The notes: generated by a model not told the origin, from the sequence alone. Shown: positions 1 through 11,276, counted from the stretch's first letter. The stretch: 64,000 bases of DNA from Dama dama (GCF_033118175.1 NC_083691.1:57936001-58000000); one strand, 5' to 3'. Numbers and translations: made by a program.

Positions 1-346
1 AACTTGAGCCAGATTCTGAACCTGGGTGTGAAATTGGAATTAAACTAAAAACATAGAAGGGAAAAGCCAGCCATTTAGAAAGAGGGCTGGTCTGACTCCA
101 TTCTTCCTGCGTCCTCCCCACCTCCTGCCTGTCAAGTACCCTAAGCTCTGTGCGCATGGCCATGACCTCATCAGAGAGGGTGGATCAGGCCAGCCACACT
201 TTGATCCATTGCTTCCAACCATTCATGCAACCGGTCCGTGTGATATTTGCTTCTTTCCACAAAGGACTTGGAGCAGTGAGCACCTGCAGCAGAGCCAGCC
301 AGGACAAGGCGAGCTGCATCAGGTCTCCCTGTGGGGAGGCTCTAAG
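1..346. other. No gene recognised
   Basis: No recognisable repeat or coding signal in this stretch. The short frames here end in or run into the SINE that follows. Confidence 0.5.
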
Positions 347-413
347 ACTTCTGGTGGCTCAGGTGGTAGAGCCTGCCTGCAGTGCAGGAGACCCGGGGTT
401 CGATCCCTGGGTT
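347..413 (+). mobile_element. Truncated Bov-tA SINE (tRNA-Glu head only)
   Basis: It contains the GGTGGCTCAG A-box region and GGTTCGATCCCTGGG B-box. The Bov-A body is missing, so it is not a tRNA gene. Confidence 0.85.
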
Positions 414-492
414 GAACTTTTTCACGTTAGTGATGCTCGGAACAGAGAAGATAAACTTATCCCCCATATATATAAATATACTTATTTGCCCA

Positions 493-696
493 GGGCTTCC
501 CTGGTGGCTCAGTCGGTAAAGAATCCACCTGCAATGCAGGAGACCCAGGTTCAATCCCTGGGTGGGGAAGATCCCCTGGAGAAGGAAATGGCAGCCCACT
601 CCAGTATTCTTGCCTGGAAAATTCCAGGGACAGAGAAGCCTGGAAGGCTACAGTTCATGGGGTCACCAAGAGTCAGACACGACTTAGTGACTAAAC
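493..696 (+). mobile_element. Bov-tA SINE
   Basis: Full tRNA-Glu head (GGCTTCCCTGGTGGCTCAG) and Bov-A body ending GACTTAGTGACTAAAC. It forms an inverted pair with the next SINE. Confidence 0.92.
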
Positions 697-700
697 CTAT

Positions 701-908
701 AGTTACTCAGTCACGTTCAACTCTTTGGGCCCTCATGGGCTGTAGCCCACCAGGCTCCTCTGTCCATGGAATTCTCCAGGCAAGAATACTGGAGTGGGTT
801 GCCATGCCCTCCTCCAGGAGATCTTTCTGACCCAGGAATTAAGCCCATCTCTCCTGTGTTTCCTGCACTGCAGGCAGATTCTTTACCTGCTGAGCCATTG
901 GGAGAGCC
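701..908 (-). mobile_element. Bov-tA SINE
   Basis: Reverse-complement body then head, only 4 bp after the plus-strand copy. The two could fold into a long hairpin in RNA. Confidence 0.9.
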
Positions 909-946
909 TATATATATATATGTATATATATGTATGTATATATATG
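909..946. repeat. TA-rich microsatellite
   Basis: Alternating TATA and TGTA units directly after the SINE head. Confidence 0.85.
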
Positions 947-979
947 GGTTTATATTCTGTGCAGTTTCTCAAGATGGAA

Positions 980-1622
980 GCTTAGATTATTAATTTGACA
1001 CATTGACTTTTCTACTATGAGTATTAAACACTATGAATTTCGCTCTAGGCATGTTTTAGTTATAGCTCACAAATTTATACATATTGTATTTTTATTTAAT
1101 TCAAATATTTTCAAATTTCCCCTTAGCCTTCCTCTTTGACCCACAAGTTACTTAGAAGTATATTGTTTAATTTCCAAATATTTAGAGTTTTTCTAAAGAT
1201 TTTCTTTTCTAGTTAATTCAGTTATCATCTGAGAATATATACTGTGTGATTTCTCTTATTTTAAATTCACTGGGTTTTGTTATATAACCCAGAATATAAC
1301 CTATCATGGTGAATGTTCTGTGTGCACTAAAAAAAGAAAGTGCATTCTGATGTTGTTGTGTGGAGTGCTCTATTGATAGTGTTTTTCAGGTCTTCTGTAC
1401 CTTTACTGATTTCCTGTCTACTTGTTCAGTCCATTATGGAGAGAGGAATGTTGAATTCTCCAACTATAATTGTCTATGTCTCCTTTCTATTCTGTCTTTG
1501 CTTCATGTGTTTTGAAGCTCTGCTGTTAGGAGCATACACATTTAAGATTATTACATCTTTTTGGAGAACTGACCTCTTTATCACACATAGTCATATATGT
1601 GTTTCTCTGCAATGATAGCACC
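980..1622 (-). mobile_element. Old L1 ORF2 fragment, antisense
   Basis: It reads as the reverse complement of mammalian L1 ORF2 (phrases such as GGTGAATGTTCTGTGTGCAC and TGTCTACTTGTTCAGTC). It is heavily mutated with no usable frame. Confidence 0.75.
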
Positions 1623-1627
1623 CCAGT

Positions 1628-1812
1628 GCCTGCATGCTAAGTCACTTCAGTTATGTCCGACTCTGTGTGACTCTATGGATTGTAACCTACCAGGTTCCTC
1701 TGTCCATGAGATTCTCCAGGCAAGAATACTGGTGTGGGTTGCCATGCCCTCCTCCAGGGGATCTTCTGCAAAGACAGCAGATTCCTTACCCCTAGTGCCA
1801 CCTGGGAAACCC
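1628..1812 (-). mobile_element. Bov-tA SINE
   Basis: Body then decayed head (GCCACCTGGGAAACCC) inserted in the old antisense L1. Confidence 0.88.
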
Positions 1813-2245
1813 TGTAGCTTTGTATAATTACCACTGCTATCAAAATAGAGAACTATTCTATTCCCGCAAGGCTGTCTCATGCTATCCCTTCATATCCACA
1901 TTTTGGCTTCACAGGCTCCTCTGTTCAATCCCTAATCCCTAGCTCCTACTATCTGCTTTTTAATAGTCCCCAGTTGGCTGGGAACTGTTTAGTTTTACTC
2001 CTGTTATTTCAGCATAAGTATTACTATTAGTAGTATATCTTTATATATGCTTTATAAAAGTGTCCTAGTTTGAGTAGTGAATTTAATCCCTTTTCTTTTA
2101 TTGGGATTATGAATGTTTTTTGTTGTGTCTATCCTATGATTTTATTTTAGGTTTTCTGCCTACCATAAGTTTTGTTGTGCTTCATTCATATTTTTTGCCT
2201 GCTCGATTCATTCTATTTTTTGTTTCAATTCATTTTCTTCTAGTA
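1813..2245 (-). mobile_element. Probable continuation of old antisense L1
   Basis: AT-rich, with L1-like antisense phrases in its second half (TTTTATTGGGATTATGAATG). The first 170 bp are not assigned. Confidence 0.4.
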
Positions 2246-2528
2246 TGTTGCTGCTGCTGCTGCTGCTAAGTCACTTCAGTCATGTCCAACTCTGTGCGAC
2301 CCCATAGACTGCAGCCTACCAGGCTCCCCTGTCCCTGGGATTCTCCAGGCAAGAACACTGGAGTGGGTTGCCATTTCCTCCTCCAATGCACGAAGGTGAA
2401 AAGTGAAAGTGAACTCACTCAGTCATGTCTGACTCTTAGTGACCCCATGGACTACAGCCTACCAGGCTCCTCTGTCCATGGGATTTTCAAGGCAAGAGTA
2501 CTGGAGTGGGGTGCCATTGCCTTCTCTA
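2246..2528 (-). mobile_element. Bov-A2 SINE (dimeric Bov-A)
   Basis: Two Bov-A units separated by GTGAAAAGTGAAAGTGAA, with a (GCT)n run at 2248-2267 as the tail of the reversed element. Confidence 0.92.
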
Positions 2529-2756
2529 GTGTGTTAAAAACATACAATTCTATTTTTACTTATATACTGGTTAACTAATTTTTGGTACACAGATTTAAAT
2601 GTATTTTTCTTTTTCTCTAAAAATTTATGCTTATTTGTTATTTAGCATGTTATATTCTATAAGACCTAGCTCAGGACTGATTTTACATGCCTCAAATAAA
2701 TTAAATTTTAGTTTCTTAGAAGAAAGTGTGAGATAAGATATTTAGTCCAGTTTAGA
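2529..2756 (-). mobile_element. AT-rich stretch, probably old L1
   Basis: It continues the antisense L1-like sequence interrupted by the Bov-A2; poorly conserved. Confidence 0.3.
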
Positions 2757-3326
2757 CTGGGGGTCAGCAAACTATGGCCCATGGACCAAACCTGGCCCAC
2801 TATTTTTGTACAGTCTATGAACTAAGGACATTTTTTACACTTTTAAATGAGTGAAATAAGAACTTCCCTGGTGTTCCAATGATTAAGACTCTGATACTCC
2901 CAATGACCATGGCCAATCCCTGGTCAGGGAATTAGATCCCAAATACCACAACTAAGAGGTCACATGCCACAGCTAAAGATCCTGCATACAATGATGAAGA
3001 TTGAAGATTCCATGTGCTGAAACTAAGACCCAGCACAGTCAAATAAATACATAAATAAATATTTTTTAATAAAAATAAAAAAATAATGAGTGAAATACAT
3101 TTTAAGGAATAATATTTCATAACAAGTAAAATTTATATGAATTTCAAATTTTGGTGTCCACAGATAAGGTTTAACACAGCTTTGCTCATTATCTTATGTA
3201 TTGTCTATTTTTGTGCTGCTACTTCAGCAGAGTTGAATAATTGTGACAGAGACTGTATGACTGACAAAGCCTAAAATATTCATTGTAATGTATGGCCCTT
3301 TACAGAAAAAGTATGGCAACCCCCAG
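2757..3326. mobile_element. Old hAT-type (Charlie-like) DNA transposon, interrupted
   Basis: Terminal inverted repeats are visible: the left begins CTGGGGGTCAGCAAAC, and the right end reversed is CTGGGGGTTGCCATAC. Inner text (AACTATGGCCCATGGACC, AAAGCCTAAAATATTC) is the familiar mammalian non-autonomous element of this type. A CHR-type SINE splits it. The exact family name is not certain. Confidence 0.7.
2859..3084 (+). mobile_element. CHR-type tRNA-Glu SINE inside the hAT element
   Basis: It starts at the AACTTCCCTGGTG head and ends in an A-rich AATAAATA tail. Perfect 13-bp target duplications AATGAGTGAAATA flank it (2846-2858 and 3085-3097). Confidence 0.9.
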
Positions 3327-3531
3327 CATGTGTGCTAAGTCACTTCAGTCATATCTGACTCTTTGCAACCCTATCAACTGCAGCCCACCAAGCTCCTCTG
3401 TCTATGGGATTCTCCAGGCAGGAATACTAGAGTGGGTTGCCATGCTCTCCTCCAGGGGATCTTCTTGACCCAGAGACAGAACCCACATCTCTCACATCTA
3501 CCTGCACTTACAGCTGAGTTCTTTACCCCTG
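3327..3531 (-). mobile_element. Bov-tA SINE, interrupted in its head
   Basis: Inserted exactly at the right end of the hAT element. Its missing head end (CACCAGGGAAGCCC) reappears at 3749-3765. Target duplications are GCAACCCCCAG (3316-3326) and GCAACCCCAAG (3767-3777). Confidence 0.85.
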
Positions 3532-3748
3532 AGCTTCCCTCGTGGCTCAGAAGGTAAAGAATCCGCCTGCAATGCAGGAGATAGGGGTTCAATCCCTGGG
3601 TCGGGAAGATTCCCTGAAGAAGGGAATAGCAGCCCACTCCAGTATTATTGCCTGGAGAATTCTATGGACAGAGAATCCTGGCGGGCTATAGTCCATGGGG
3701 TTGCAAAGGGTCAGACATGACTGAGCGATTAACACTCACTCACTCACC
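3532..3748 (+). mobile_element. Bov-tA SINE inserted in the previous SINE
   Basis: Full head and body ending ACTGAGCGATTAACAC, then a short TCAC run. It separates the two parts of the minus-strand SINE. Confidence 0.85.
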
Positions 3749-3765
3749 GGGCACCAGGGAAGCCC

Positions 3766-3968
3766 AGCAACCCCAAGATCATCAGTCAAATGTTGCCTCT
3801 CCAGGCTTCCTTAGCTCAGGTTCACATTGTCCACTTTTTATGAAGTGGGGAACCTAGGCTTTCTTCGCCATCAGGTTGATGACAGGTAAAAGAGCAGGAA
3901 ATGATCTTAGTATTTTTGTATTTCTCCAGGCCTGAGCACCACCCCCTGTATTAGAAGACTATATTTAT
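3766..3968. other. No gene or repeat recognised
   Basis: Short spacer between SINE clusters; nothing assignable. Confidence 0.4.
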
Positions 3969-4199
3969 TGTTCAGTTGCTAAGTCATGTCCAACTCTTTG
4001 TGACCCCATGGACTGCAGCACCCCAGGCTTCACTGTCCTTTACTATCTTCCAGAGTTTGCTCAAATTCATGTCCACTGAGTCAGTGATGCTATCTAACCA
4101 TCTCATCTTCTGCCACCCTCTTCTCCTTTTGCCTTCAACCTTTCCCAGCATCAGGGTCTTTTCCAATGAGTAGGCTCATCACATCAGGTGGCCAAAGAC
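3969..4199 (-). mobile_element. BovB 3'-end fragment
   Basis: Reverse complement of the BovB tail (TTTCCCAGCATCAGGGTCTT, CATCAGGTGGCCAAAG). Confidence 0.88.
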
Positions 4200-4212
4200 T
4201 ATTAGAAGACCA

Positions 4213-4420
4213 TGTTCTTTAGCCGCTCAGTCATGTTCAACTCTTTGCAACCCCATGGACTGTAGCCTGCCAGAGTCCTCTGTCCATGGGGATTCTCCAG
4301 GCAAAAATAGTGGACTGAGTTGCCAAGCCCTCCTCCAGGGGAACTTCTTGACCCAGGGATCGAACCCAGATCTCCCACATTGCAGGCAGTTTCTTTACCG
4401 TCTGAGCACCAGGGAAGCCC
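4213..4420 (-). mobile_element. Bov-tA SINE
   Basis: Body and head (TGAGCACCAGGGAAGCCC) about 14 bp after the BovB piece. Confidence 0.9.
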
Positions 4421-5059
4421 AATATTATGCTATAAACATCTATTTAAATTATCACCTACCTGCCTTCCAACTTTGATCTAGTGTTTCCAATAACAGTTTC
4501 ATCTGCATATGAATTATCTCTCCAGATACGAAGTAAAATCTTGAGACGACTAGTTCATCAGGCACATTGAGAGACTGAATCACAGTGCATTATACAAAGC
4601 TAATCTGACTTTATAAATGTAAATGTGTCTTCTGTAGTATTAAAATGTCCTGAGTTCTCCTTCTAGCAAGATGGGGTAATAAGAACCAAATTTAACTTCC
4701 CACCTGACTCAGCTAAAGAAAATGAGAATGGATAACATTTATGAAGCCATGGTTTTAAAGCATTGAACATCAGCCAGTGAAGGACAGTGATCCCTGAGAG
4801 ACAGGAAACAAATGTGGTGACCCAATAATTACCCTCCCTTTGCAGTAGAAACCCAGGGGCTCAGCATTCTTTCTGAGTAGAGGAGATAGAGGTTTTCAGT
4901 CTGTGGAAATAAAGGTAGTTGGAGACTTAAAAAAAAAAAAAGTATGAGAATGAAGGGTTGCATAGAAGGAGAATTCAGATCTATAGAGGGTCCCCATTGC
5001 ACAACCACCAGAGTACTGATTCATGAATTATAGATGAGGAATCTACCCAAGGCTGGAGA
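4421..5059. other. No gene or clear repeat
   Basis: AT-rich sequence with a short A-run near 4930-4941. I recognise no element. Confidence 0.4.
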
Positions 5060-5161
5060 TTCAGTTCAGTTCATCCATTCAGTCATGTCCAACTCTTTGC
5101 GACCACATGGACTGCAGCATGCCAGGCTTCCCTAACCATCACCAACTCTCAGAGCTTGTTT
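5060..5161 (-). mobile_element. BovB 3' end, first part (split by L1)
   Basis: It opens with the TCAGTTCAGT tail of reversed BovB and stops at CAGAGCTTGTTT, where the L1 begins. The missing continuation resumes after 8645. Confidence 0.9.
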
Positions 5162-8100
5162 ATTTATTTATTTATTTTAATATTTTATTTTATTTTTTTA
5201 AGTATTTATTTATTTTAATTTACAACATTGTATTGGTTTTACCATACATTGACTTGAATCCACCATGGGTGTACATGTGTTCCCCATCCTGAACCCCCCT
5301 CCCAACTGCCTCCCCATCCCACCCCTCCGGGTCATCACAGTGCACCAGCCCCGAGCACCCTGTCTCATGCATTGAACCTGGACTGGCAATTCATTTCACA
5401 TATGATAATTTACATGTATAAATGCCATTCTCCCATATCATCCCACCCTCGCCCTCTCCCACAGAGTCCAAAAGACTGTTCAATACATCTGTGTCTCTCT
5501 TGCTGTCTCGCATACAGCGTTATCATTACCATCTTTCTAAATTCCATATATATGCGTTAGTATACTGTATTGGTGTTTATCTTTCTGGCTTACTTCACTC
5601 TGTATAATAGGCTCCAGTTTCATCCACCTCATTAGAACTGATTCAAATGCATTCTTTTTAATGGCTGAGTAATATTCTATTGTGTATATGTACCACAGCT
5701 TTCTTATCTATTCGTCTGCTGATGGGCATCTAGGTTGCTTCCATGTCCTGGCTATTATAAACAGTGCTGTGATGAACATTGGGGTACACGTGTCTCTTTC
5801 CATTCCAGTTTCCTCAGTGTGTATGCCCAGCAGCAGGATTGCTGGGTCATATGGCAGGTCTATTTCCAGTTTTTTAAGGAATCTCTACACTGTTCTCCAT
5901 AATGGCTGTACTAGTTTGCATTGTACTGTTTGCAACAGTGTAAGAGGGTTCCCTTTTCTACATACCCTCTCCAGCATTTATTGCTTGTAGACTTTTGGAT
6001 AGCAGCCATTCTGACTGGCGTGTAATGGTACCTCATTGTGGTTTTGATTTGCATTTCTCTGATAATGAGTCATGTTGAGCATCTTTTCATGTGTTTGTTA
6101 GCCATCTGTATGTCTTCTTTGGAGAAGTGTCTGTTTAGATCTTTGGCCCACTTTTTGATAGGGTCTTTTATTTTTCTGGAATTGAGCTGCAGGAGTTGCT
6201 TACATATTTTTGAGATTAATTCTTTGTCCATTGCTTCATTTGCTATTGTTTTCTCCCATTCTTAAGGTTGTCTTTTCACTTTGCTTATAGTTTCCTTTTT
6301 TGTGCAGAAGCTTTTAATTTTAATTAGGTCCCATTTGTTTATTCTTGCTTTTATTTCCAATATTCTGGGAGGTGGGTCATAGAGGATCCTGCTGTGATTT
6401 ATGTCAGAGAGTGTTTTGACTATGTTTTCCTCTAGGAGTTTTATAGTTTCTGGTCTTACATTTAGATCTTTAATCCATTTTGAGTTTATTTTTGTGTATG
6501 GTGTTAGAAAGTGTTCTAGTTTCATTCTTTTACAAGTGGTTGACCAGTTTTCCCAGCACCACTTGTTAAAGAGATTGTCTTTTCTCCATTGTATATTCTT
6601 GCCTCCTTTGTCAAAGATAAGGTGTCCATAGGTGCATGGATTTATCTCTGGGCTTTCTATTTTGTTCCATTGATCTATATTTCTGTCCTTGTGCCAGTAC
6701 CACACTGTCTTGGTGACTGTGGCTTTGTAGTAGAGACTGAAGTTGGGCAGGTTGATTCCTCCATTCTTCTTTCTCAAGATTGCTTTGGCTATTCGAGGTT
6801 TTTTGTACTTCCATACAAATTGTGAAATTATTTGTTCTAGTTCTCTGAAAAAATACCATTGGTAGCTTGATAGGGATTGCATTGAATCTATAGATTGCTC
6901 TGGGTGGTATACTTATTTTCACTGTATTGATTCTTCCAATCCATGAGCACGGTATATTTCTCCATCTATTTGTGTCTTCTTTGATTTCTTTCATCAGTGT
7001 TTTATAGTTTTCTATATATAGGTCTTTTGTTTCTTTAGGTAGATTTATTCCTAAGTATTTTATTCTTTTCGTTGCTATGGTGAATGGAATTGTTTCCTTA
7101 AATTCTCTTTCTGTTTTCTCATTGCTAGTGTATAGGAATGCAGGGGATTTTTGTGTGTTAATTTTGTATCCTGCAACTTTACTATATTCATTGATTGGCT
7201 CTAATAATTTTCTGGTGGAGTCTTTAAGGGTTTTCTATGTAGAGGCTCTTGTCATCTGCAAACAGTGAGAGTTTTACTTCTTCTTTTCCAATCTGGAGTC
7301 CTTTTATTTCTTTTTCTGCTCTGATTGCTGTAGCCAAAACTTCCAAAATTATATTGAACAGTAGTGGTGAGAGTGGGCACCCTTGTCTTGTTCCTGACTT
7401 TAGGGGAAATGCTTTCAATTTTTCACCATTGAAGATAATGTTTGCTGTGGGTTTGTCATATATAGCTTTTATTATGTTGAGATATGGTCCTTCTGTTCCT
7501 GCTTTCTGGAGGGTTTTTATCATAAATTGATGTTGAATTTTGCCAAAGACTTTCTCTTCATCTATTGAGATAATCATATGGTTTTTATTTTTCAATTTGT
7601 TAATGTGGTGTATTACATTGATTGATTTGTGGATATTGAAGAGTCTTTGCATCCCTGGGATAAAGCCCACTTGGTCATGATGTATGATCTTTTTAATTTG
7701 TTGTTGGATTCTGTTTGCTAGAATTTTGTTAAGGATTTTTGCATCTATGTTCATCAGTGATATTGGCCTATAGTTTTCTTTTTTTGTGATATCTTTGTCA
7801 AGTTTTGGTATTAAGGTGATGGTGGCCTCAGAGAATGAGTTTGGAAGTTTACCTTCCTCTGCAATTTTCTGGAAGAGTTTGAGTAGGATAGGTGTTAGTT
7901 CTTCTCTAAATTTTTGGTAGAATTCAGCTGTGTAGTGGTCTGATCCTGGGCTTTTGTTTGTTGGAAGATTTCTGATTACAGTTTCAATTTCTATGCTTGT
8001 GATGGGTCTGTTGAGATTTTCTATTTCTTCCTGGTTCAATTTTCGAAAGTTGTCCTTTTCTAAGAATTTGTCCATTTCTTCCAAGTTGTCCATTTCATTT

Positions 8101-8645
8101 GCATATAGATGCTGTAATAGTCTCTTATGATCCTTTGTATTTCTGTGTTGCCTGTTGTGATCTCTCCATTTTCATTTCTAATTTTGTTCATTTGACTTTT
8201 CTCCCTTTGTTTCTTGATGAGTCTGGCTAATGGTTTGTCAATTTTATTTACCTTCTCAAACAAACAGCTTTTGGTTTTGTTAATTTTTGCTATGGTCACT
8301 TTTGCTTCTTTTGCATTTGTTTCTGCCCTAATTTTTAAGATTTCTTCCCTTCTACTAACCCTGGGGTTCATAATTTCTTCCTTTTCAAGTTGCTTTAGGG
8401 GTAGAGTTAGGTTATTTATTTGGCTTTTTTCTTGTTTCTTGAGATATGCCTGTATTGCTATGAATCTTCCCGTTAGCACTGCTTTTACAGTGTCCCATAG
8501 GTTATGGGTTGTTGTGTTTTCATTTTAATTCGTTTCTATGCATATTTTGATTTCTTTTTTTATTTCTTCTGTGATTTATTGGTTGTTCAGCAGCGTGTTT
8601 TTCAGCCTCCATATGTTGGAATTTTTAATAGTTTTTCTCCTGTAA
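5162..8645 (-). mobile_element. 5'-truncated L1 (bovid type), antisense, nested in BovB
   Basis: About 3.5 kb. The A-rich tail is at the left end as T-rich sequence. Broken ORF2 frames lie at 8479-8060, 8093-7224, 6994-6611 and 6882-6262 on the minus strand. The 8093-7224 piece carries reverse transcriptase blocks (FYQKFREELTPILLKLF, RQGCPLSPLLFN and FADD, the catalytic motif). Frameshifts and stops make it dead. A perfect 13-bp duplication CAGAGCTTGTTTA flanks it (5150-5162 and 8646-8658); the L1 begins within it, after a TTT/AA nick site typical of L1 endonuclease. Confidence 0.95.
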
Positions 8646-8848
8646 CAGAGCTTGTTTAAACTCATGTCATCGAGTCAGTGATGCCTTCCAACCATCTCAT
8701 CCTCTGTTGTCTCCTTCTCCTCCTGCCTTCAAGCTTTCCCAGCATCAGGGTCTTTTCCAACGAATCAGTTTTCGTATCAGGTGGCCAAAGTATTGGAGCT
8801 TCAGCTTCAACATCAGTTCTTCCAATGAATATTCAGAACCGATTTCCT
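8646..8848 (-). mobile_element. BovB 3' end, second part
   Basis: It continues exactly where 5161 stopped (AAACTCATGTCATCGAGTCA, GTGGCCAAAGTATTGGAG). Confidence 0.9.
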
Positions 8849-9086
8849 CTGGAATTCCTTTAGAAATTTGAACAGTATGAAAAGGCTGGAGATTAAGACA
8901 CTCTAAAAGTTTAGTGGGAGTAATACCTGTCCCCACCAGCTGGACTAGGAATCCCATAATTCCCAGGCATTGGAGTATAGTATTCAGAAGGACTTTGCTT
9001 AAGAAGTGAAATATAATTAGACCTGGACTAAATACTGCTGTGGTCACACCTCTCCAATCTGAAATCAAGACCCCAAATGATTAAAT
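8849..9086. other. No gene recognised
   Basis: Spacer between BovB and a SINE; unassigned. Confidence 0.4.
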
Positions 9087-9212
9087 AGGGCTTCCCTGAT
9101 GGCTCATGTGGTAAAGAATCTGCCTACAGTGCAGAAGACCTGGCTTCAATCCCTGAGTCAGAAAAATCCCGTGGTGAAGGGAATGACTACTCACTCCAGT
9201 ATTCTTTCTTAT
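9087..9212 (+). mobile_element. Bov-tA SINE, 3' truncated
   Basis: Head and first part of the Bov-A body to CACTCCAGTATTCTT; the rest is lost. Confidence 0.85.
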
Positions 9213-9480
9213 ATGTCTTTAAAAATCAAGAAGTCCTAATTATATGGAATTGGAAATGCAGACAGCTAATGTGTGCCCTGAATGGGATTCTGGAACAGAA
9301 AATGGATATTAGATGAAAAAAAAAAAAAAAAAAAAGGCATAACAATGTGTAACTATTGATATATTAATTGCAACAAATTAGTGCTGTACTAATGAAAAAT
9401 GTTATTAATAAGGAAAACAGTTCTGAATATATAAAACTCTCTGTACTGTCTGTGAGATAATTTTGTAAATCTAAATTTGT
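9213..9480. other. Unassigned AT-rich spacer
   Basis: It contains an A-run near 9317-9335; no clear element. Confidence 0.4.
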
Positions 9481-9670
9481 TGCAAAATTCAACATTTAGT
9501 TAAGACAATCAGCATCCAACAAAGTAAAATTCATAATGTCTGACATCCAATCAAAGATTACTAGGTAAGCAAAGAAACAGGGCAAAAAGATATAGTAGGA
9601 GAAGAATATAAATTGAAACCAAGCGGAACTGGCACAGATGTTAAAGTAAGAAGTGAAAAAAATTAAATGA

Positions 9671-9876
9671 AATGTTAGTCACTCAATCATGTCTGACTCT
9701 TTTGATCCCATGGACTGTAGTCCACCAGCTCCTCTGTCTATGGCATTCTCCAGGCAGGAATACTGGAGTGGGGTGCCATGCCCTTCTCCAGGGGACCTTC
9801 CTGACCCAGGGATTGATCTCAGGTCTCTCACATTGCAGGCAGATTCTTTACCATCTGAGCCACCAGGGAAGCTCAA
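9671..9876 (-). mobile_element. Bov-tA SINE
   Basis: Body then head ending GAGCCACCAGGGAAGC, inside the old L1. Confidence 0.9.
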
Positions 9877-10171
9877 ATTTAAAAATACAGGACATCAAAA
9901 CAGGACATTTAGTTATTAAAACTAAAGTTCACATGTTTAAAAAAGGTTAAGAGTCATGAAAGATTTTTCAAAGACAGATTTGAATGAAATTCTAAGATGA
10001 AAACTACAATGTCTAGGATGAAATAAGCACTGAATGAGTTTAACAGAGCATTTGGTATTATAGATGAAATGATTAGTAAACTAGAGGACACAGCAATAGA
10101 ATATATCCTAAATTATGTATATAGAGAAAAAATAAAAACAAAATCTAACAACAACAAAAAAGGAAAATCAG

Positions 10172-10376
10172 GGGATTTCCCTGGTGTTCCAGTGGTTAAG
10201 AATCTGCCTTCCAATGAAGGAGACTTGGGTTCGATCCCTGGTCAGGGAACTAAGATCCCACATGCCATGGGGCAACTAAACCCATAAGCTACAGCTAGAC
10301 AAACCTGCATGCCACTATAGTCAGAGCACCACAACAAAGGCCCAGTGATGTCAAAATTTAAAAAAAAAAAAAAAAG
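10172..10376 (+). mobile_element. CHR-type SINE with A-tail
   Basis: Head GATTTCCCTGGTGTTCCAG, B-box GGTTCGATCCC and a long A-tail. Flanking duplications are AGGAAAATCAG and AGGAGAATCAG. Confidence 0.88.
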
Positions 10377-10511
10377 GAGAATCAGTGAAATGTGGACAAC
10401 TCCAAATGTCCTAATATATGTAATTGAAATCTTTGGAGAAGAAGATGAGGCACAAAAATATATATTTAAAGAAAAATGGCCAGAATTTCTGTTCTAAAAT
10501 GTGCATATTTT

Positions 10512-10544
10512 CACTTGATCTTAGTCAAAAAGCTGAGAAGCGAT
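10512..10544 (-). pseudogene. 33-nt U2 snRNA 5'-end insertion
   Basis: Reversed, it is the first 33 nt of U2 snRNA with three transitions (30/33), beginning ATCGCTTCTC and ending AAGATCAAGTG. It is flanked by a perfect 10-bp duplication TGCATATTTT (10502-10511 and 10545-10554). No A-tail. It is a processed fragment and cannot be functional. Confidence 0.85.
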
Positions 10545-10589
10545 TGCATATTTTCTTCACTTGTTATGACAGCAATCACCTTTAGCGTG

Positions 10590-10940
10590 TGTCCCAAGTT
10601 TGAATCCCTACTAACATACTTTAATAGATGTGGGATTTATGTAAGTTCCTTTGTCTCTCTAAACTTCAATTTCTTCATTTGTAAATGGGGTAACAACTGC
10701 TGAGAAAGATGAAATCATTCTGGAATGAGTTAGTCATGAAAACTTTCACCCTATATGTGGAGTGACTAGTCTTCCTGGTTTTTGCTTGTTTTCCTAAGGT
10801 AATTATTAATAGTCTTCCTTTTCATCCTCAGAAGTACCTTGGTTTGTATGTTAAGTATTGTGACCATAGTTATAGGGTTACTGAGAGGATTAAATGAGAT
10901 AGTGTCTGGCATGATGTGAGTTCTATATATTTAACTTATG
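10590..10940 (-). repeat. MIR/L2-like core remnant
   Basis: CAATTTCTTCATTTGTAAAT and GAGGATTAAATGAGATAGTG are reversed MIR phrases; old and gapped. Confidence 0.5.
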
Positions 10941-11054
10941 AGTAAACTATGAATATATGTTGTCAATACATATATAAATTACTTCAGTGCTTTCACCTTC
11001 ATTTACATGTTTTTACTATTAAACAGTGCAAGTTAGAGGTAGGTAGACATACTC

Positions 11055-11276
11055 AAGGGCATCCCAGGTGGCTCTAGTGGTAAAGAACCTGCCTGCCAAT
11101 GCAAGAGACATATAAGAGACAAGGGTTCCATCCCTGAGTTGAGACCCCGGGAGGAGGGCATGACAACCCACTCCAGTATTCTTGCCTGGGAAATCCTATG
11201 GACGAAGGATTCTGGCAGGCTACAGTCCACAAGGTCAAAAAGAGTCAGATAGGACTGAAGTGACTTAGCATGCTCG
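11055..11276 (+). mobile_element. Bov-tA SINE
   Basis: Head and full body with a small internal duplication in the tRNA part (ATATAAGAGACAAGGG). Confidence 0.9.

Larger units (their letters stand above)
9481..10500 (+). mobile_element. Old L1, 5' UTR/ORF1 region, sense, interrupted by SINEs
   Basis: Phrases match ancient mammalian L1 upstream and ORF1 sequence (CATCCAATCAAAGATTACTAG, then a GATGAAATGATTAGTAAACT segment). It is broken by a Bov-tA and a CHR-type SINE, with no usable frame. Confidence 0.5.

Noticed and set aside
347..413. Possible tRNA-Glu gene
   Set aside because: A and B boxes are those of a SINE head; no anticodon arm or cloverleaf is kept, and the same sequence recurs throughout the window.
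150..830. 226-codon plus frame
   Set aside because: Almost all of it translates two SINEs; no conserved protein.
7224..8093. 289-codon frame with reverse transcriptase blocks as a host gene
   Set aside because: It is L1 ORF2 on the minus strand, broken on both sides and flanked by a target duplication.
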